Below are positions 26,171 through 33,866 of a stretch of DNA of 64,000 nt, in pieces; position 1 is the stretch's first letter; each line of letters starts with the position of its first letter. The DNA lies in NCBI RefSeq assembly GCF_014205765.1, contig NZ_JACIIZ010000011.1, forward strand, positions 1 to 64,000, given 5' to 3'. The stretch is from Nitrospirillum iridis (GTDB lineage Bacteria; Pseudomonadota; Alphaproteobacteria; Azospirillales; Azospirillaceae). Both the position numbers and the translations under genes were made by a program. The notes beneath the pieces were generated by a model. That model ran no database searches. It saw nothing but the letters and a program-made list of their open reading frames with translations, and was not told where the DNA came from.

Positions 26171-26583
26171 CAGCGGGCCGTGAAGGTGATGGGTTGGGCG
26201 CCCTCCCACAGGACCTTGCGGCCCAGCAGGGGCAGCTGCTCGGTACCCTCGACAACGGTCAGGAAGTGGTTGCCGGCCAGGGGGCCCAGCTTGCTGGCGA
26301 AGGCGACGCCGCCATAGGCTAGCAGGATTTCCGTCTCGCTGTAGCCGCCGGGATAGAAGATGAACTGCCCGGGCGCGGGGTGGCGGGTCGCGTTCTCCCA
26401 CGGCAGGTCATAGGGGTTGTCGCCCATGGGAATCCAGCAGCCCTCGCCACTCCAGCGCACGTGGATCAGCTTTTCCGCATAGGGCAGCATGGTGCGGAAC
26501 CGGGCGCAGGTGACGGGCGCCAGTTGTTCCTCAAGTTTGGCGACGAAGCGGAACTCGCCGGCGCTGATGTCGATAAGGCTCAT
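26170..26583 (-). CDS. DUF3830-family cyclophilin-like protein
   Basis: 137 residues. CARFRTMLPYAEKLIHVRWSGEGCWIPMG, ENATRHPAPGQFIFYPGG and LGPLAGNHFLTVVEG match the small DUF3830 family, which adopts a cyclophilin-like barrel. Members are found in catabolic operons next to amidases and hydantoinases, but a function has not been assigned as far as I know. Coupled to the aldehyde dehydrogenase by ATGA and preceded by the PLP enzyme. Confidence 0.65.
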   Translation of the reverse strand: MSLIDISAGEFRFVAKLEEQLAPVTCARFRTMLPYAEKLIHVRWSGEGCWIPMGDNPYDLPWENATRHPAPGQFIFYPGGYSETEILLAYGGVAFASKLGPLAGNHFLTVVEGTEQLPLLGRKVLWEGAQPITFTAR

Positions 26584-26599
26584 GGGATTCTTCCTCGTA

Positions 26600-27796
26600 T
26601 CAGGTCGCGGCGGCCAGGCGATTGAAGCCGCGTTCCAGGTCGGCGATCAGGTCGTCGGGATCTTCCAGTCCGACATGCAGGCGCAGGGAGGGGCCCGGCG
26701 CCTCCCACGTCACGGCGGAGCGTAGGTCCGACGGATATGTCGGCACCACCAGGCTTTCATAGCCGCCCCAGCTGTAGCCCAGCTTGAACAGGTCCATATG
26801 GTCCAGCATGGCGGCGAACTGCGTGTCGGTGCAGGCGTTCAGCACCACGCCGAACAGGCCGGAGGCGCCATCGTAGTCGCGCTTCCAGATGGCGTGGCCG
26901 GGATCGTCGGGCAAGGCCGGGTACATCACCCGCGCCACCTCGGGCCGCTGTTGCAGCCACTGGGCGACGCGCAGCGCTGACTCCTGGTGCCGCTTCATGC
27001 GCAGGCCCAGGGTACGCAGGCCGCGCAAGGCCATGTAGACATCGTCCGGCCCGCCGCAATAGCCGGAGCCCGACGCCGTCTTCTTCACGGGGATGAAGGC
27101 TTCTTCCGTGCAGACGGCGATGCCCAGCATCAGGTCGGAATGGCCGGAGATGTACTTGGTGGCGGCGTTGATGGAAACGTCCACGCCATGTTCCAGTGGG
27201 CGGAAGCACACGGGCGAGGCCCAGGTGTTGTCCATGATGGTCTTGATGCCCCGCGCCCGGCACAGCGTGGTGATGGCCGGCACGTCCGTCATCTCGAACG
27301 TCAGGGAACCGGGGGATTCCAGGTAGACCACCTTGGTGTTGGGCTGGAACAACGCCTCGATGCCCGCACTCACGGTGGGGCGGTAGTAGGTGATCTCCAC
27401 CCCGAACTTGCGCAGGAAATCCTCGCAGAAGGCGCGGGCCGGCCCGTACAGGCTGTCGACGATCAGCAGATGGTCGCCGGCCGAGAGGAAGGCGGTCAGC
27501 GCCGCGCAGATGGCGCCCAGGCCGCAGGAGGTGGTGACGGCGCGGTAGCCGCCTTCCAGCAGGGTCACCGCGTCCTCGAAGGCGCGCGTGGTCTCCGTCC
27601 CCTCACGGCCGTAGGTGAAGCCGACATACGCGCCGGACGCGCGGTCCCGCCGGGTTTCCAGCAACGCCTCGACGCTGTCGAACAGCACGGTGGAGCAATG
27701 ATAGACGGGCGGGTTCACCACGCCGTGGTTGGCCTTGGGGTCGCGCCCCGCGTGCAGGATCTGCGTCTCGCGCCGGAAGCCGGTCAAATCGGTCAT
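26600..27796 (-). CDS. Cys/Met metabolism PLP-dependent enzyme (cystathionine beta-lyase-like)
   Basis: 398 residues from the ATG at 27796. VNPPVYHCSTVLF, FTYGREGTETTRAFEDAV and LEGGYRAVTTSCGLGAI open the fold. DNTWASPVCFRPLEHGVDVSINAATKYISGHSD has the PLP Asp and the Schiff-base Lys. RLHVGLEDPDDLIADLERG closes it. This fits MetC-type beta-lyases, but related enzymes do gamma-elimination or replacement. Its place between an SDR and DUF3830 in a catabolic operon suggests C-S or C-N bond cleavage of an amino-acid-like intermediate rather than methionine synthesis. Confidence 0.82.
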   Translation of the reverse strand: MTDLTGFRRETQILHAGRDPKANHGVVNPPVYHCSTVLFDSVEALLETRRDRASGAYVGFTYGREGTETTRAFEDAVTLLEGGYRAVTTSCGLGAICAALTAFLSAGDHLLIVDSLYGPARAFCEDFLRKFGVEITYYRPTVSAGIEALFQPNTKVVYLESPGSLTFEMTDVPAITTLCRARGIKTIMDNTWASPVCFRPLEHGVDVSINAATKYISGHSDLMLGIAVCTEEAFIPVKKTASGSGYCGGPDDVYMALRGLRTLGLRMKRHQESALRVAQWLQQRPEVARVMYPALPDDPGHAIWKRDYDGASGLFGVVLNACTDTQFAAMLDHMDLFKLGYSWGGYESLVVPTYPSDLRSAVTWEAPGPSLRLHVGLEDPDDLIADLERGFNRLAAAT

Positions 27797-27809
27797 GTAA
27801 GAAGTCTCC

Positions 27810-28592
27810 TTAAACCACCATGCCGGCATCGACCACGATGTCCTGGCCGGTCATCATCCGCCCGCCAGGCCCTAGCAAATGCAGCATGGCGGCGGCGATG
27901 TCGTCTTCGCTCACCAACCGGCGCAGGGCGGTGCCGGCCGTGAAGCGCTTCAGCGGCGCGTCGGGCGCCTCGCCATTGGCCTCGGCCGACTGGCGGAACA
28001 GGCGGCGCAGGCGCTCGCCATCCACCCCGCCGGGGGAGATCATGTTGATGGTGACGCCATGCGGGGCGACGTCCAGGGCGGCGGATCGCACCAGGCCGCG
28101 CAGTGCCCATTTGGACGAGGCGTAGACGGAAAAGCCCGCCACCCCCTTGTGGCCATAGGTGCCGCCGATGACCACCACCCGGCCGGTGCCGCGCGCGACC
28201 ATGCCGGGCAGGGCGGCCGTCATGCCGTTCAGCACGCCCAGCACGTTGGTGTCGAAGCAATGACGATACGTGGCGGCACCCATCTGCCAGATCGGTGCCT
28301 TGGGTGAACTGACGCCGGCGGCGCAGACGGCGATGTCCAGGGGACCCAGCGCCATCTCCACTTCTATCACGGCGGCGCGCATGGCCGCCTCATCCGTCAC
28401 ATCGGCGCTGATGGCCAGGGCCGTGTCGCCACCGGCCGTCAGGCTGGCCACGGCCGCGGCCCCCGCCTGGGCATCGCGCCCGATGACGGCGACGGCGCAG
28501 CCGGCCTGCGCCAGGGTGCGGGCCAGGGTCAGGCCCAGGCCCCGGGTTCCGCCGGTCACCAAAGCTGTCTTGCCTGATAAAGCCTGTTCCAT
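27810..28592 (-). CDS. SDR-family oxidoreductase
   Basis: 260 residues. TGGTRGLGLT (cofactor loop), CAAGVSSP (NAG-type motif), VIGGTYGHKGVAGFSVYASSKWALRG (active site) and VVDAGMVV. First gene of the minus-strand operon leading to the aldehyde dehydrogenase. Divergent from the ferredoxin reductase, with a 72-bp repeat in the shared upstream region. Confidence 0.88.
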   Translation of the reverse strand: MEQALSGKTALVTGGTRGLGLTLARTLAQAGCAVAVIGRDAQAGAAAVASLTAGGDTALAISADVTDEAAMRAAVIEVEMALGPLDIAVCAAGVSSPKAPIWQMGAATYRHCFDTNVLGVLNGMTAALPGMVARGTGRVVVIGGTYGHKGVAGFSVYASSKWALRGLVRSAALDVAPHGVTINMISPGGVDGERLRRLFRQSAEANGEAPDAPLKRFTAGTALRRLVSEDDIAAAMLHLLGPGGRMMTGQDIVVDAGMVV

Positions 28593-28659
28593 GCGCCTGA
28601 CCTGAAAGCTCAGTTATCCCTTGGATGACTAATGCGCGCGGGGCCCGTCCGAAAGTGAT

Positions 28660-28731
28660 CATTTGTCCACGGCGGCGGTAGAAAAAAGCACCGCTTGGGC
28701 CTCTTGCGTTGCCGTAATCATCAACGGGACC
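28660..28731 (+). repeat. 72-bp dispersed repeat, copy 1
   Basis: Begins CATTTGTCCACGGCG and contains AAAAAAGCACCGCTT and GCGTTGCCGTAATCATCA. It matches 30495-30566 on the same strand with scattered differences. It ends 55 bp before the reductase start codon, so it may carry promoter or operator signals. Confidence 0.75.
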
Positions 28732-28785
28732 CAGCGCCTGAGGGACTTGAGACCGGCGCACAGGGTATCACGGGAGAGATTGGGA

Positions 28786-30060
28786 ATGAGCGACACAGGC
28801 GTTCGCCCGCCTGCGGGCGAAAGGCACCACGACGTCCTGATCGTTGGCGCCGGCCATGGCGGCGCCCAGGCGGCCATCACCCTGCGCCAGCGCGGCCACA
28901 CCGGAAGCATCGCCCTGATGGGGGAGGAGCCGGAGTTGCCCTATGAGCGCCCGCCCTTGTCCAAGGACTATTTGTCCGGTGCCAAGCCGTTCGAGCGCCT
29001 GCTCATCCGCCCGCCGGCCTTCTGGGAGGCGCGGGGGATCACCCTGCTGCCCAGGCGGCGGGTGGTGGCGGTGGACCCGGCGGCCCATACCGTGACCACG
29101 GACGACGGTGCCATCTTCGGCTATGGCCAGTTGATCTGGGCGGCGGGCGGCCATGCCCGCCGGCTGGACTGCGTCGGGGCCCACCTCGCCGGTGTCCACA
29201 CCGTGCGCACCAGGGCGGACGTCGACCGCATGCGGGCGGAGCTGCCGGCGGTGGAGCAGGTCGTGGTGGTCGGCGGCGGCTATGTCGGGTTGGAGGCCGC
29301 CGCCGTGCTGCGTGCCGCCGGCAAACGCGTCGTCTTGCTGGAGCAGCAGACCCGCCTGCTGGCCCGCGTGGCGGGGGAGGCGCTGTCCCGCTTCTATGAG
29401 GCCGAACACAGGGCACAGGGTGTTGACGTGCGCCTGGGCGCGCGGCTGGACGGCATTGTCGGCGATGGCCGGCGGGTGGCGGCGGTACGTCTTTTCGATG
29501 GCGAAATGATCCCGGCGCAGATGGTGGTGGCGGGGATCGGCCTGGTGCCGGCGGCCGGCCCGCTGCTGGCGGCGGGGGCGGAGGGGGGCGACGGCGTCAA
29601 GGTCGACGCCTACGGCCACACCTCCCTACCCGACATCCACGCCATCGGCGATTGCGCCCTGCACCCCAGCACCTACGCCCAGGGCCGGTATATCCGCCTG
29701 GAGTCCGTGCAGAACGCCACCGACATGGCCATCATCGTGGCCAAGGGGTTGACCGGCACGGCGGAGCCCTACCGGGCCGTGCCATGGTTCTGGTCCAACC
29801 AGTATGATCTGAAGCTGCAGACGGTGGGCCTGTCGGCCGGCCATGACGCGGCGGTGCTGCGGGGCGATCCGGCGGCGCGGTCCTTCTCCGTCGTCTATTG
29901 CCGTGCCGGCCGGGTGGTGGCGCTGGACTGCGTCAACGCCGCCCGCGACTACACCCAGGGTCGCGCCCTGGTGGAGGGGGCCGTGCGCTGCGAGCCCACC
30001 CTGCTCGCCGATGCCAACATTCCGTTAAAAGAGGTCGCGGCGCTGTTGTCCGCCGGATGA
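28786..30060 (+). CDS. FAD-dependent ferredoxin reductase
   Basis: 424 residues from the ATG at 28786 (GGGAGAG upstream). DVLIVGAGHGGAQAA binds FAD, PYERPPLSKDYLSG is the reductase signature, VVVVGGGYVGLEAAAVL binds NAD(P)H, and DIHAIGDCALHP is the C-terminal FAD contact. This is the family that passes electrons from NADH to a [2Fe-2S] ferredoxin for Rieske or P450 oxygenases. The matching ferredoxin gene follows after 70 bp. The likely terminal partner is the Rieske oxygenase at 22317; no P450 is present in the window. Confidence 0.9.
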   Translation: MSDTGVRPPAGERHHDVLIVGAGHGGAQAAITLRQRGHTGSIALMGEEPELPYERPPLSKDYLSGAKPFERLLIRPPAFWEARGITLLPRRRVVAVDPAAHTVTTDDGAIFGYGQLIWAAGGHARRLDCVGAHLAGVHTVRTRADVDRMRAELPAVEQVVVVGGGYVGLEAAAVLRAAGKRVVLLEQQTRLLARVAGEALSRFYEAEHRAQGVDVRLGARLDGIVGDGRRVAAVRLFDGEMIPAQMVVAGIGLVPAAGPLLAAGAEGGDGVKVDAYGHTSLPDIHAIGDCALHPSTYAQGRYIRLESVQNATDMAIIVAKGLTGTAEPYRAVPWFWSNQYDLKLQTVGLSAGHDAAVLRGDPAARSFSVVYCRAGRVVALDCVNAARDYTQGRALVEGAVRCEPTLLADANIPLKEVAALLSAG

Positions 30061-30100
30061 GGCCAAGCCAGCGGATGCTGGCGCCCGGCGCCCAGGGAAC
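30061..30100 (+). repeat. Structured intergenic repeat, partial copy D
   Basis: Only the 3' part is present: GCCAAG, then stem II GCCAGC-GGAT-GCTGGC (30067-30082), then GCGCCCGGCG and AGGGAAC. The stem sequence differs from copies A and C while pairing and the GGAT loop are kept. A short hairpin ACGTA-ATC-TACGT (30101-30113) follows at once. Confidence 0.75.
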
Positions 30101-30130
30101 ACGTAATCTACGTCAAGGATCAAGGACAGC

Positions 30131-30433
30131 ATGCCGATCATCACCGTAGTCACCCGGGACGGCACGGGCCGCGCCGTCGACATGGAAACGGGCGTGACCC
30201 TGATGGAGGGGCTGCGCGACCAGGGCTTCGACGAACTGCTGGCCATGTGTGGCGGCTGTTGCTCCTGCGCCACCTGCCATGTCTATGTCGAGCCGGCCTC
30301 CCCGCCCACGGAGGAGGAGGACGATTTATTGTCGGGCACCGCGCACCGGCGGGACAATTCCCGGCTGTCCTGCCAGATCACCCTGACGGCCGATCATGAC
30401 GGTTTGCGGGTGGAGATCGCACCAGAGGATTGA
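30131..30433 (+). CDS. [2Fe-2S] ferredoxin, adrenodoxin type
   Basis: 100 residues. Cluster ligands are Cys40, Cys46, Cys49 and Cys81 ([11 protein letters not shown] ... LSCQI), the C-x5-C-x2-C pattern of vertebrate/bacterial-type ferredoxins that serve oxygenases. The acidic patch EEEDDLL (61-67) fits docking to the reductase. It should shuttle electrons from the upstream reductase to an oxygenase. Confidence 0.92.
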   Translation: MPIITVVTRDGTGRAVDMETGVTLMEGLRDQGFDELLAMCGGCCSCATCHVYVEPASPPTEEEDDLLSGTAHRRDNSRLSCQITLTADHDGLRVEIAPED

Positions 30434-30494
30434 ACGGCGCGAAGGCTGCCCCGGCCAGGACAACCCATGCGGGCTCCTATGTGGCGACACTGAA

Positions 30495-30566
30495 CATTCG
30501 GCCACGGCGCCATCAGGAAAAAGCACCGCTTAGGCCCTGGGCGTTGCCGTAATCATCATAGGGAAC
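30495..30566 (+). repeat. 72-bp dispersed repeat, copy 2
   Basis: Matches 28660-28731 (CATTCGGCCACGGCG, AAAAAGCACCGCTTAGGCC, GCGTTGCCGTAATCATCA). It lies downstream of the ferredoxin and directly before structured repeat copy B, upstream of the IPNS-like gene. Confidence 0.75.
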
Positions 30567-30573
30567 CGGCCCG

Positions 30574-30700
30574 CACCAGCGGCATGGGACTTTTGCCGCT
30601 GTGGGACGCGACCGCGTCCACCGGAAGTTTCCGGAAGAACGCAGTCTACTGGAAACTGAGGAAGCCCAAGGCCGCGGACGCGGGCGCCCGACGATTGAGG
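30574..30700 (+). repeat. Structured intergenic repeat, copy B
   Basis: Leading hairpin CAGCGGCA/TGCCGCTG, stem I GGACGC-GACC-GCGTCC (30604-30619), then ACCGGAAG, CTACTGGAAACTGAGGA and GCGCCCGACGATTGAGGG. Stem II is poorly paired in this copy. Next to it is an independent perfect hairpin (30702-30729). Confidence 0.75.
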
Positions 30701-30701
30701 G

Positions 30702-30729
30702 GGCATTTGATCGATCCCGATCAAATGCC
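30702..30729 (+). promoter_or_regulatory. 12-bp perfect hairpin after repeat copy B
   Basis: GGCATTTGATCG and its exact complement (30702-30713, 30718-30729) around ATCC. It lies 28 bp upstream of the IPNS-like start codon. Its sequence is unrelated to the hairpin that follows copy A, although the position relative to the repeat is the same. Confidence 0.55.
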
Positions 30730-30757
30730 ACATGGAATAAGAGTCACGGAGATTGGA

Positions 30758-31768
30758 ATGAGCAGAAGCGAACGCAGCGCGGACGACATCGCCGCCGCCA
30801 GCGCCATTTCCCTGGATGAAGTACCCTTGATCGATTTCGCGCCCTTCCTGACGGGAGATGCCCAGGCGCGCCGCGAGGTCGCCGCCCGCATCGCCCACGC
30901 CTGCGAGGAGATCGGCTTCTTCTACCTGTCCGGCCACGGCGTGCCGCAGGCCACCGTTGACGCCATCTTCAGCCAGGCCGATGCCTTCTTCTCCCTGGAC
31001 AAGGCGGGCCGCCGCACCGCGATGGCCACGCCGGAATGGTACCGGGGCTGGATCCCGGCCCCGGAGGCCCAGCCCCTGTCGCGCAACACCCGCATGTTCG
31101 AGCAGTACCGCCTGCAACACGAATGGCCGGCTGACCCACGCGACATGCAGCATGCCGACATCTTCGACAAGCTGAACCGCTGGCCCGAGCACCTGCCGGC
31201 CTTCAAGGACGCGGCCGAGGCCTATCTCGCCGCCATGCTGTCCTTCTCCCGCGAACTGCTGCGCGCCTTCGCGCTGGGCCTGGGGGTGGCGGAGGATCGG
31301 TTCGATGATTGCTTCCAGCACCCGGCGTCGCAGCTCAGCCTGAACTATTACCCCCAGCTGCCCATGGACGCGCGGGACGAGGTGTCCAACATGGTGGCCC
31401 ACACGGATGAGGGGCCCTTCACCGTCCTGGCGCAGCAGGATGTTGGCGGACTGGAAGTGAAGCGCCGCGACGGCGTGTGGATCCAGGCCCCGCCGGTGCC
31501 GGGCGCCTTCACCATCAATGTCGGTGACATGATGATGTGGTGGTCCAACGGACGCTTCCTGTCCAACTACCACCGCGTGCGCAACCGGGGCGGCGCGCGG
31601 CGCTTCTCCGTGCCGTATTTCGCCAATCCCGACCGCGACGTGGTGGTGGCGCCACTGCCTGAGCTGCTGGCCGACGACGCGCCGAAGTACAAGCCTGTGC
31701 GTGTCGCCGACCATCTGGCCCGCTTCTATTCCACGCTGTCCAAGAATCCCCATGACATCTACAACTGA
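30758..31768 (+). CDS. Isopenicillin-N-synthase-family 2-oxoglutarate/Fe(II) oxygenase
   Basis: 336 residues from the ATG at 30758. The N-terminal DIOX_N part (VPLIDFAPFL, EIGFFYLSGHGVP) and the catalytic part (AHTDEGPFTVLAQQDVGGLEVK with the His/Asp pair, NYHRVRN with the second His, RRFSVPYF with the Arg-x-Ser that binds 2-oxoglutarate) are all present. It should hydroxylate or desaturate a small substrate. It overlaps hyuA by 17 bp, so its product may feed the hydantoinase. Confidence 0.88.
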   Translation: MSRSERSADDIAAASAISLDEVPLIDFAPFLTGDAQARREVAARIAHACEEIGFFYLSGHGVPQATVDAIFSQADAFFSLDKAGRRTAMATPEWYRGWIPAPEAQPLSRNTRMFEQYRLQHEWPADPRDMQHADIFDKLNRWPEHLPAFKDAAEAYLAAMLSFSRELLRAFALGLGVAEDRFDDCFQHPASQLSLNYYPQLPMDARDEVSNMVAHTDEGPFTVLAQQDVGGLEVKRRDGVWIQAPPVPGAFTINVGDMMMWWSNGRFLSNYHRVRNRGGARRFSVPYFANPDRDVVVAPLPELLADDAPKYKPVRVADHLARFYSTLSKNPHDIYN

Positions 31769-33866
31769 GCGCAGCCTGTCCGTGCCCAAGGAGGCGCGCA
31801 TTGGCGCCGACATCGGCGGCACCTTCACCGACATCGTGCTGGAGGTGGGGGACCGCCGGCATTCCACCAAGCTGCTGACCACCTACGACGCGCCGGAACG
31901 CGCCCTGCTGGACGGCGTGCGGCTGTTGCTGGAGGAGGCCGGCGTGGCGCCACAGGACGTGTCGCTGGTGGTGCACGGCACCACCCTGGCGACCAACGCC
32001 CTGATCGAGCGGCGCGGCGTGCCCACCGCCCTGCTGACCACCGAAGGTTTCCGCGACGTTCTGGCGCTGGGCAGCGAAAGCCGCTTCGACCAGTACGACA
32101 TCGGCATGGAACGGCCGGCGCCGCTGGTGGCCCGCGCTCGCCGTGTCGGCGTGCCGGAACGCGTGGACGCGCGGGGCGAGGTGCTGGTGCCGCTGGACGA
32201 GGGGGCCGTGCGCGCCGCCGCCGCCCAGTGGCGGTCGCAGGGCATCCGCAGCGTCGCCGTCGCCTTCCTGCACAGCTATGTGAACGACGCGCACGAGCGG
32301 CGGGCGGCGGAGATCCTGGCGGCGGAAATGCCGGGTGTCAGCCTGTCGCTGTCCTCCGAGGTCTCGCCCGAGATGCGGGAGTATGAGCGGTTCTCGACCA
32401 CGGTCGCGAACGCCTATGTCCAGCCCCTGGTCGATGCCTATCTGCGCCGGTTGGACGACAAGCTGAAGGCCATGGGCATCGCCTGCCCGCTGTACCTGAT
32501 GCTGTCGTCCGGCGGCCTCACCACCGTCGACGCCGCCGCGCGCTATCCCGTGCGGCTGGTGGAAAGCGGTCCCGCTGGCGGCGCCATCTTCGCAGCCTCG
32601 GTGGCGGCGGAGCGGGGCGTGGCCCAGGTGGTGGCCCTGGACGTGGGCGGCACCACCGCCAAGATCTGCCTGATCAATGACGGCACGCCGCAGACGTCGC
32701 AGGTGTTCGAGGTCGGCCGCGCCCATCGCTTCCGCAAGGGCAGCGGCCTGCCCCTGCGCATCCCGGTGGTGGAGATGGTGGAGATCGGGGCCGGCGGCGG
32801 CTCCATCGCCGCGGTCGACAATGCCGGCCGCCTGGCCGTGGGCCCGCACAGCGCCGGTTCGGAACCGGGGCCGGCGGCCTATGGCCGGGGCGGCATCCGG
32901 CCCACGGTGACGGACGCGGACATCGCGTTGGGACGCATCGATCCCTCGCGCTTCGCCGGCGGCAAGGTCACGCTGGACGCGGGCGCGTCCGCCACGGCTC
33001 TGGCGTCCTTGAGCATCTGGGACGGCAAGGCGGAGACGCTGGCCATCGGCGTCAGCGAGATCGTGGATGAGACCATGGCCAGTGCGGCCCGCGTCCACGC
33101 GGTGGAACAGGGCATGACCCTGGACGACCGCAGCCTGATCGCCTTTGGTGGCGCAGCACCCCTGCATGCCGCGCGCTTCGCCGAGAAGCTGGGCATCCGC
33201 GAGGTCATCATCCCGTCCGGCGCCGGCGTGGGCTCCGCCATCGGTTTCCTGCGGGCGCCTGTGTCCTATGAGATGGCGCGCAGCCTGACCATGCTGCTGG
33301 ACCAGGTGGATTTCGACCGCCTGAATGCCCTGCTGGATGGCATGGCGGCGGAGGCCCGCGCGTTGGTGGAGGCCGGCGCGCCCGGCGCCCCCCAGGCGGA
33401 GCGGCGCACCTGCCTCGCCCGTTACAAGGGCCAGGGCTATGAGATCCCGTTCGAGATTCCGGCCCGGCGCCTGGGCGCTGATGATGCCACCTTGCTACGC
33501 GCCGCGTTCGAGACGGCCTACCGCACGCAGTACGGCGGTGTCACCCTGGACCTGCCCATCGAGATGCTGACCTGGCGGGTCACCATCGGCTCGCCCGCGT
33601 GGAAGCCCAAGGACACGCCGGCGGTGATGGCCATCCGTGACCTGGAGGTCACGGAGCGGCGGAACGTCGTCGACCCCGATAGCGGGATGGCGTTGCCGTT
33701 CGCCCTGGTGCGGCGTGAGGCCATGCGGCCGGGCGACCGGGTCAAGGGCCCGGCCCTGATCACTGAGCGCGAGACCACGACGGTGGTTTCGCCCCGTTTC
33801 GATGCCTGGATGGACGCCAACGGCTACCTCGTCCTGACCCGGCGTGAGGAAAGTGTATCGCTATGA
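31752..33866 (+). CDS. hyuA: Hydantoinase/oxoprolinase subunit A
   Basis: 704 residues. IGADIGGTFTDIVLE at the N-terminus and VVALDVGGTTAKICLI in the middle are the two actin-like ATP-binding motifs of HyuA. VHGTTLATNALIERRG and GAGGGSIAAVDNAGRLAVGPHSAGSEPGPA are family signatures. With HyuB it should hydrolyse a five-membered cyclic amide (hydantoin, 5-oxoproline or N-methylhydantoin type) using ATP. It starts inside the end of the oxygenase gene and its stop overlaps hyuB by ATGA. Confidence 0.9.
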   Translation: MTSTTERSLSVPKEARIGADIGGTFTDIVLEVGDRRHSTKLLTTYDAPERALLDGVRLLLEEAGVAPQDVSLVVHGTTLATNALIERRGVPTALLTTEGFRDVLALGSESRFDQYDIGMERPAPLVARARRVGVPERVDARGEVLVPLDEGAVRAAAAQWRSQGIRSVAVAFLHSYVNDAHERRAAEILAAEMPGVSLSLSSEVSPEMREYERFSTTVANAYVQPLVDAYLRRLDDKLKAMGIACPLYLMLSSGGLTTVDAAARYPVRLVESGPAGGAIFAASVAAERGVAQVVALDVGGTTAKICLINDGTPQTSQVFEVGRAHRFRKGSGLPLRIPVVEMVEIGAGGGSIAAVDNAGRLAVGPHSAGSEPGPAAYGRGGIRPTVTDADIALGRIDPSRFAGGKVTLDAGASATALASLSIWDGKAETLAIGVSEIVDETMASAARVHAVEQGMTLDDRSLIAFGGAAPLHAARFAEKLGIREVIIPSGAGVGSAIGFLRAPVSYEMARSLTMLLDQVDFDRLNALLDGMAAEARALVEAGAPGAPQAERRTCLARYKGQGYEIPFEIPARRLGADDATLLRAAFETAYRTQYGGVTLDLPIEMLTWRVTIGSPAWKPKDTPAVMAIRDLEVTERRNVVDPDSGMALPFALVRREAMRPGDRVKGPALITERETTTVVSPRFDAWMDANGYLVLTRREESVSL

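Noticed and set aside
31515-33167. 550-residue minus-strand open frame opposite hyuA
   Set aside because: A shadow of the hyuA codons; no recognisable motifs, and HyuA is fully supported on the plus strand.
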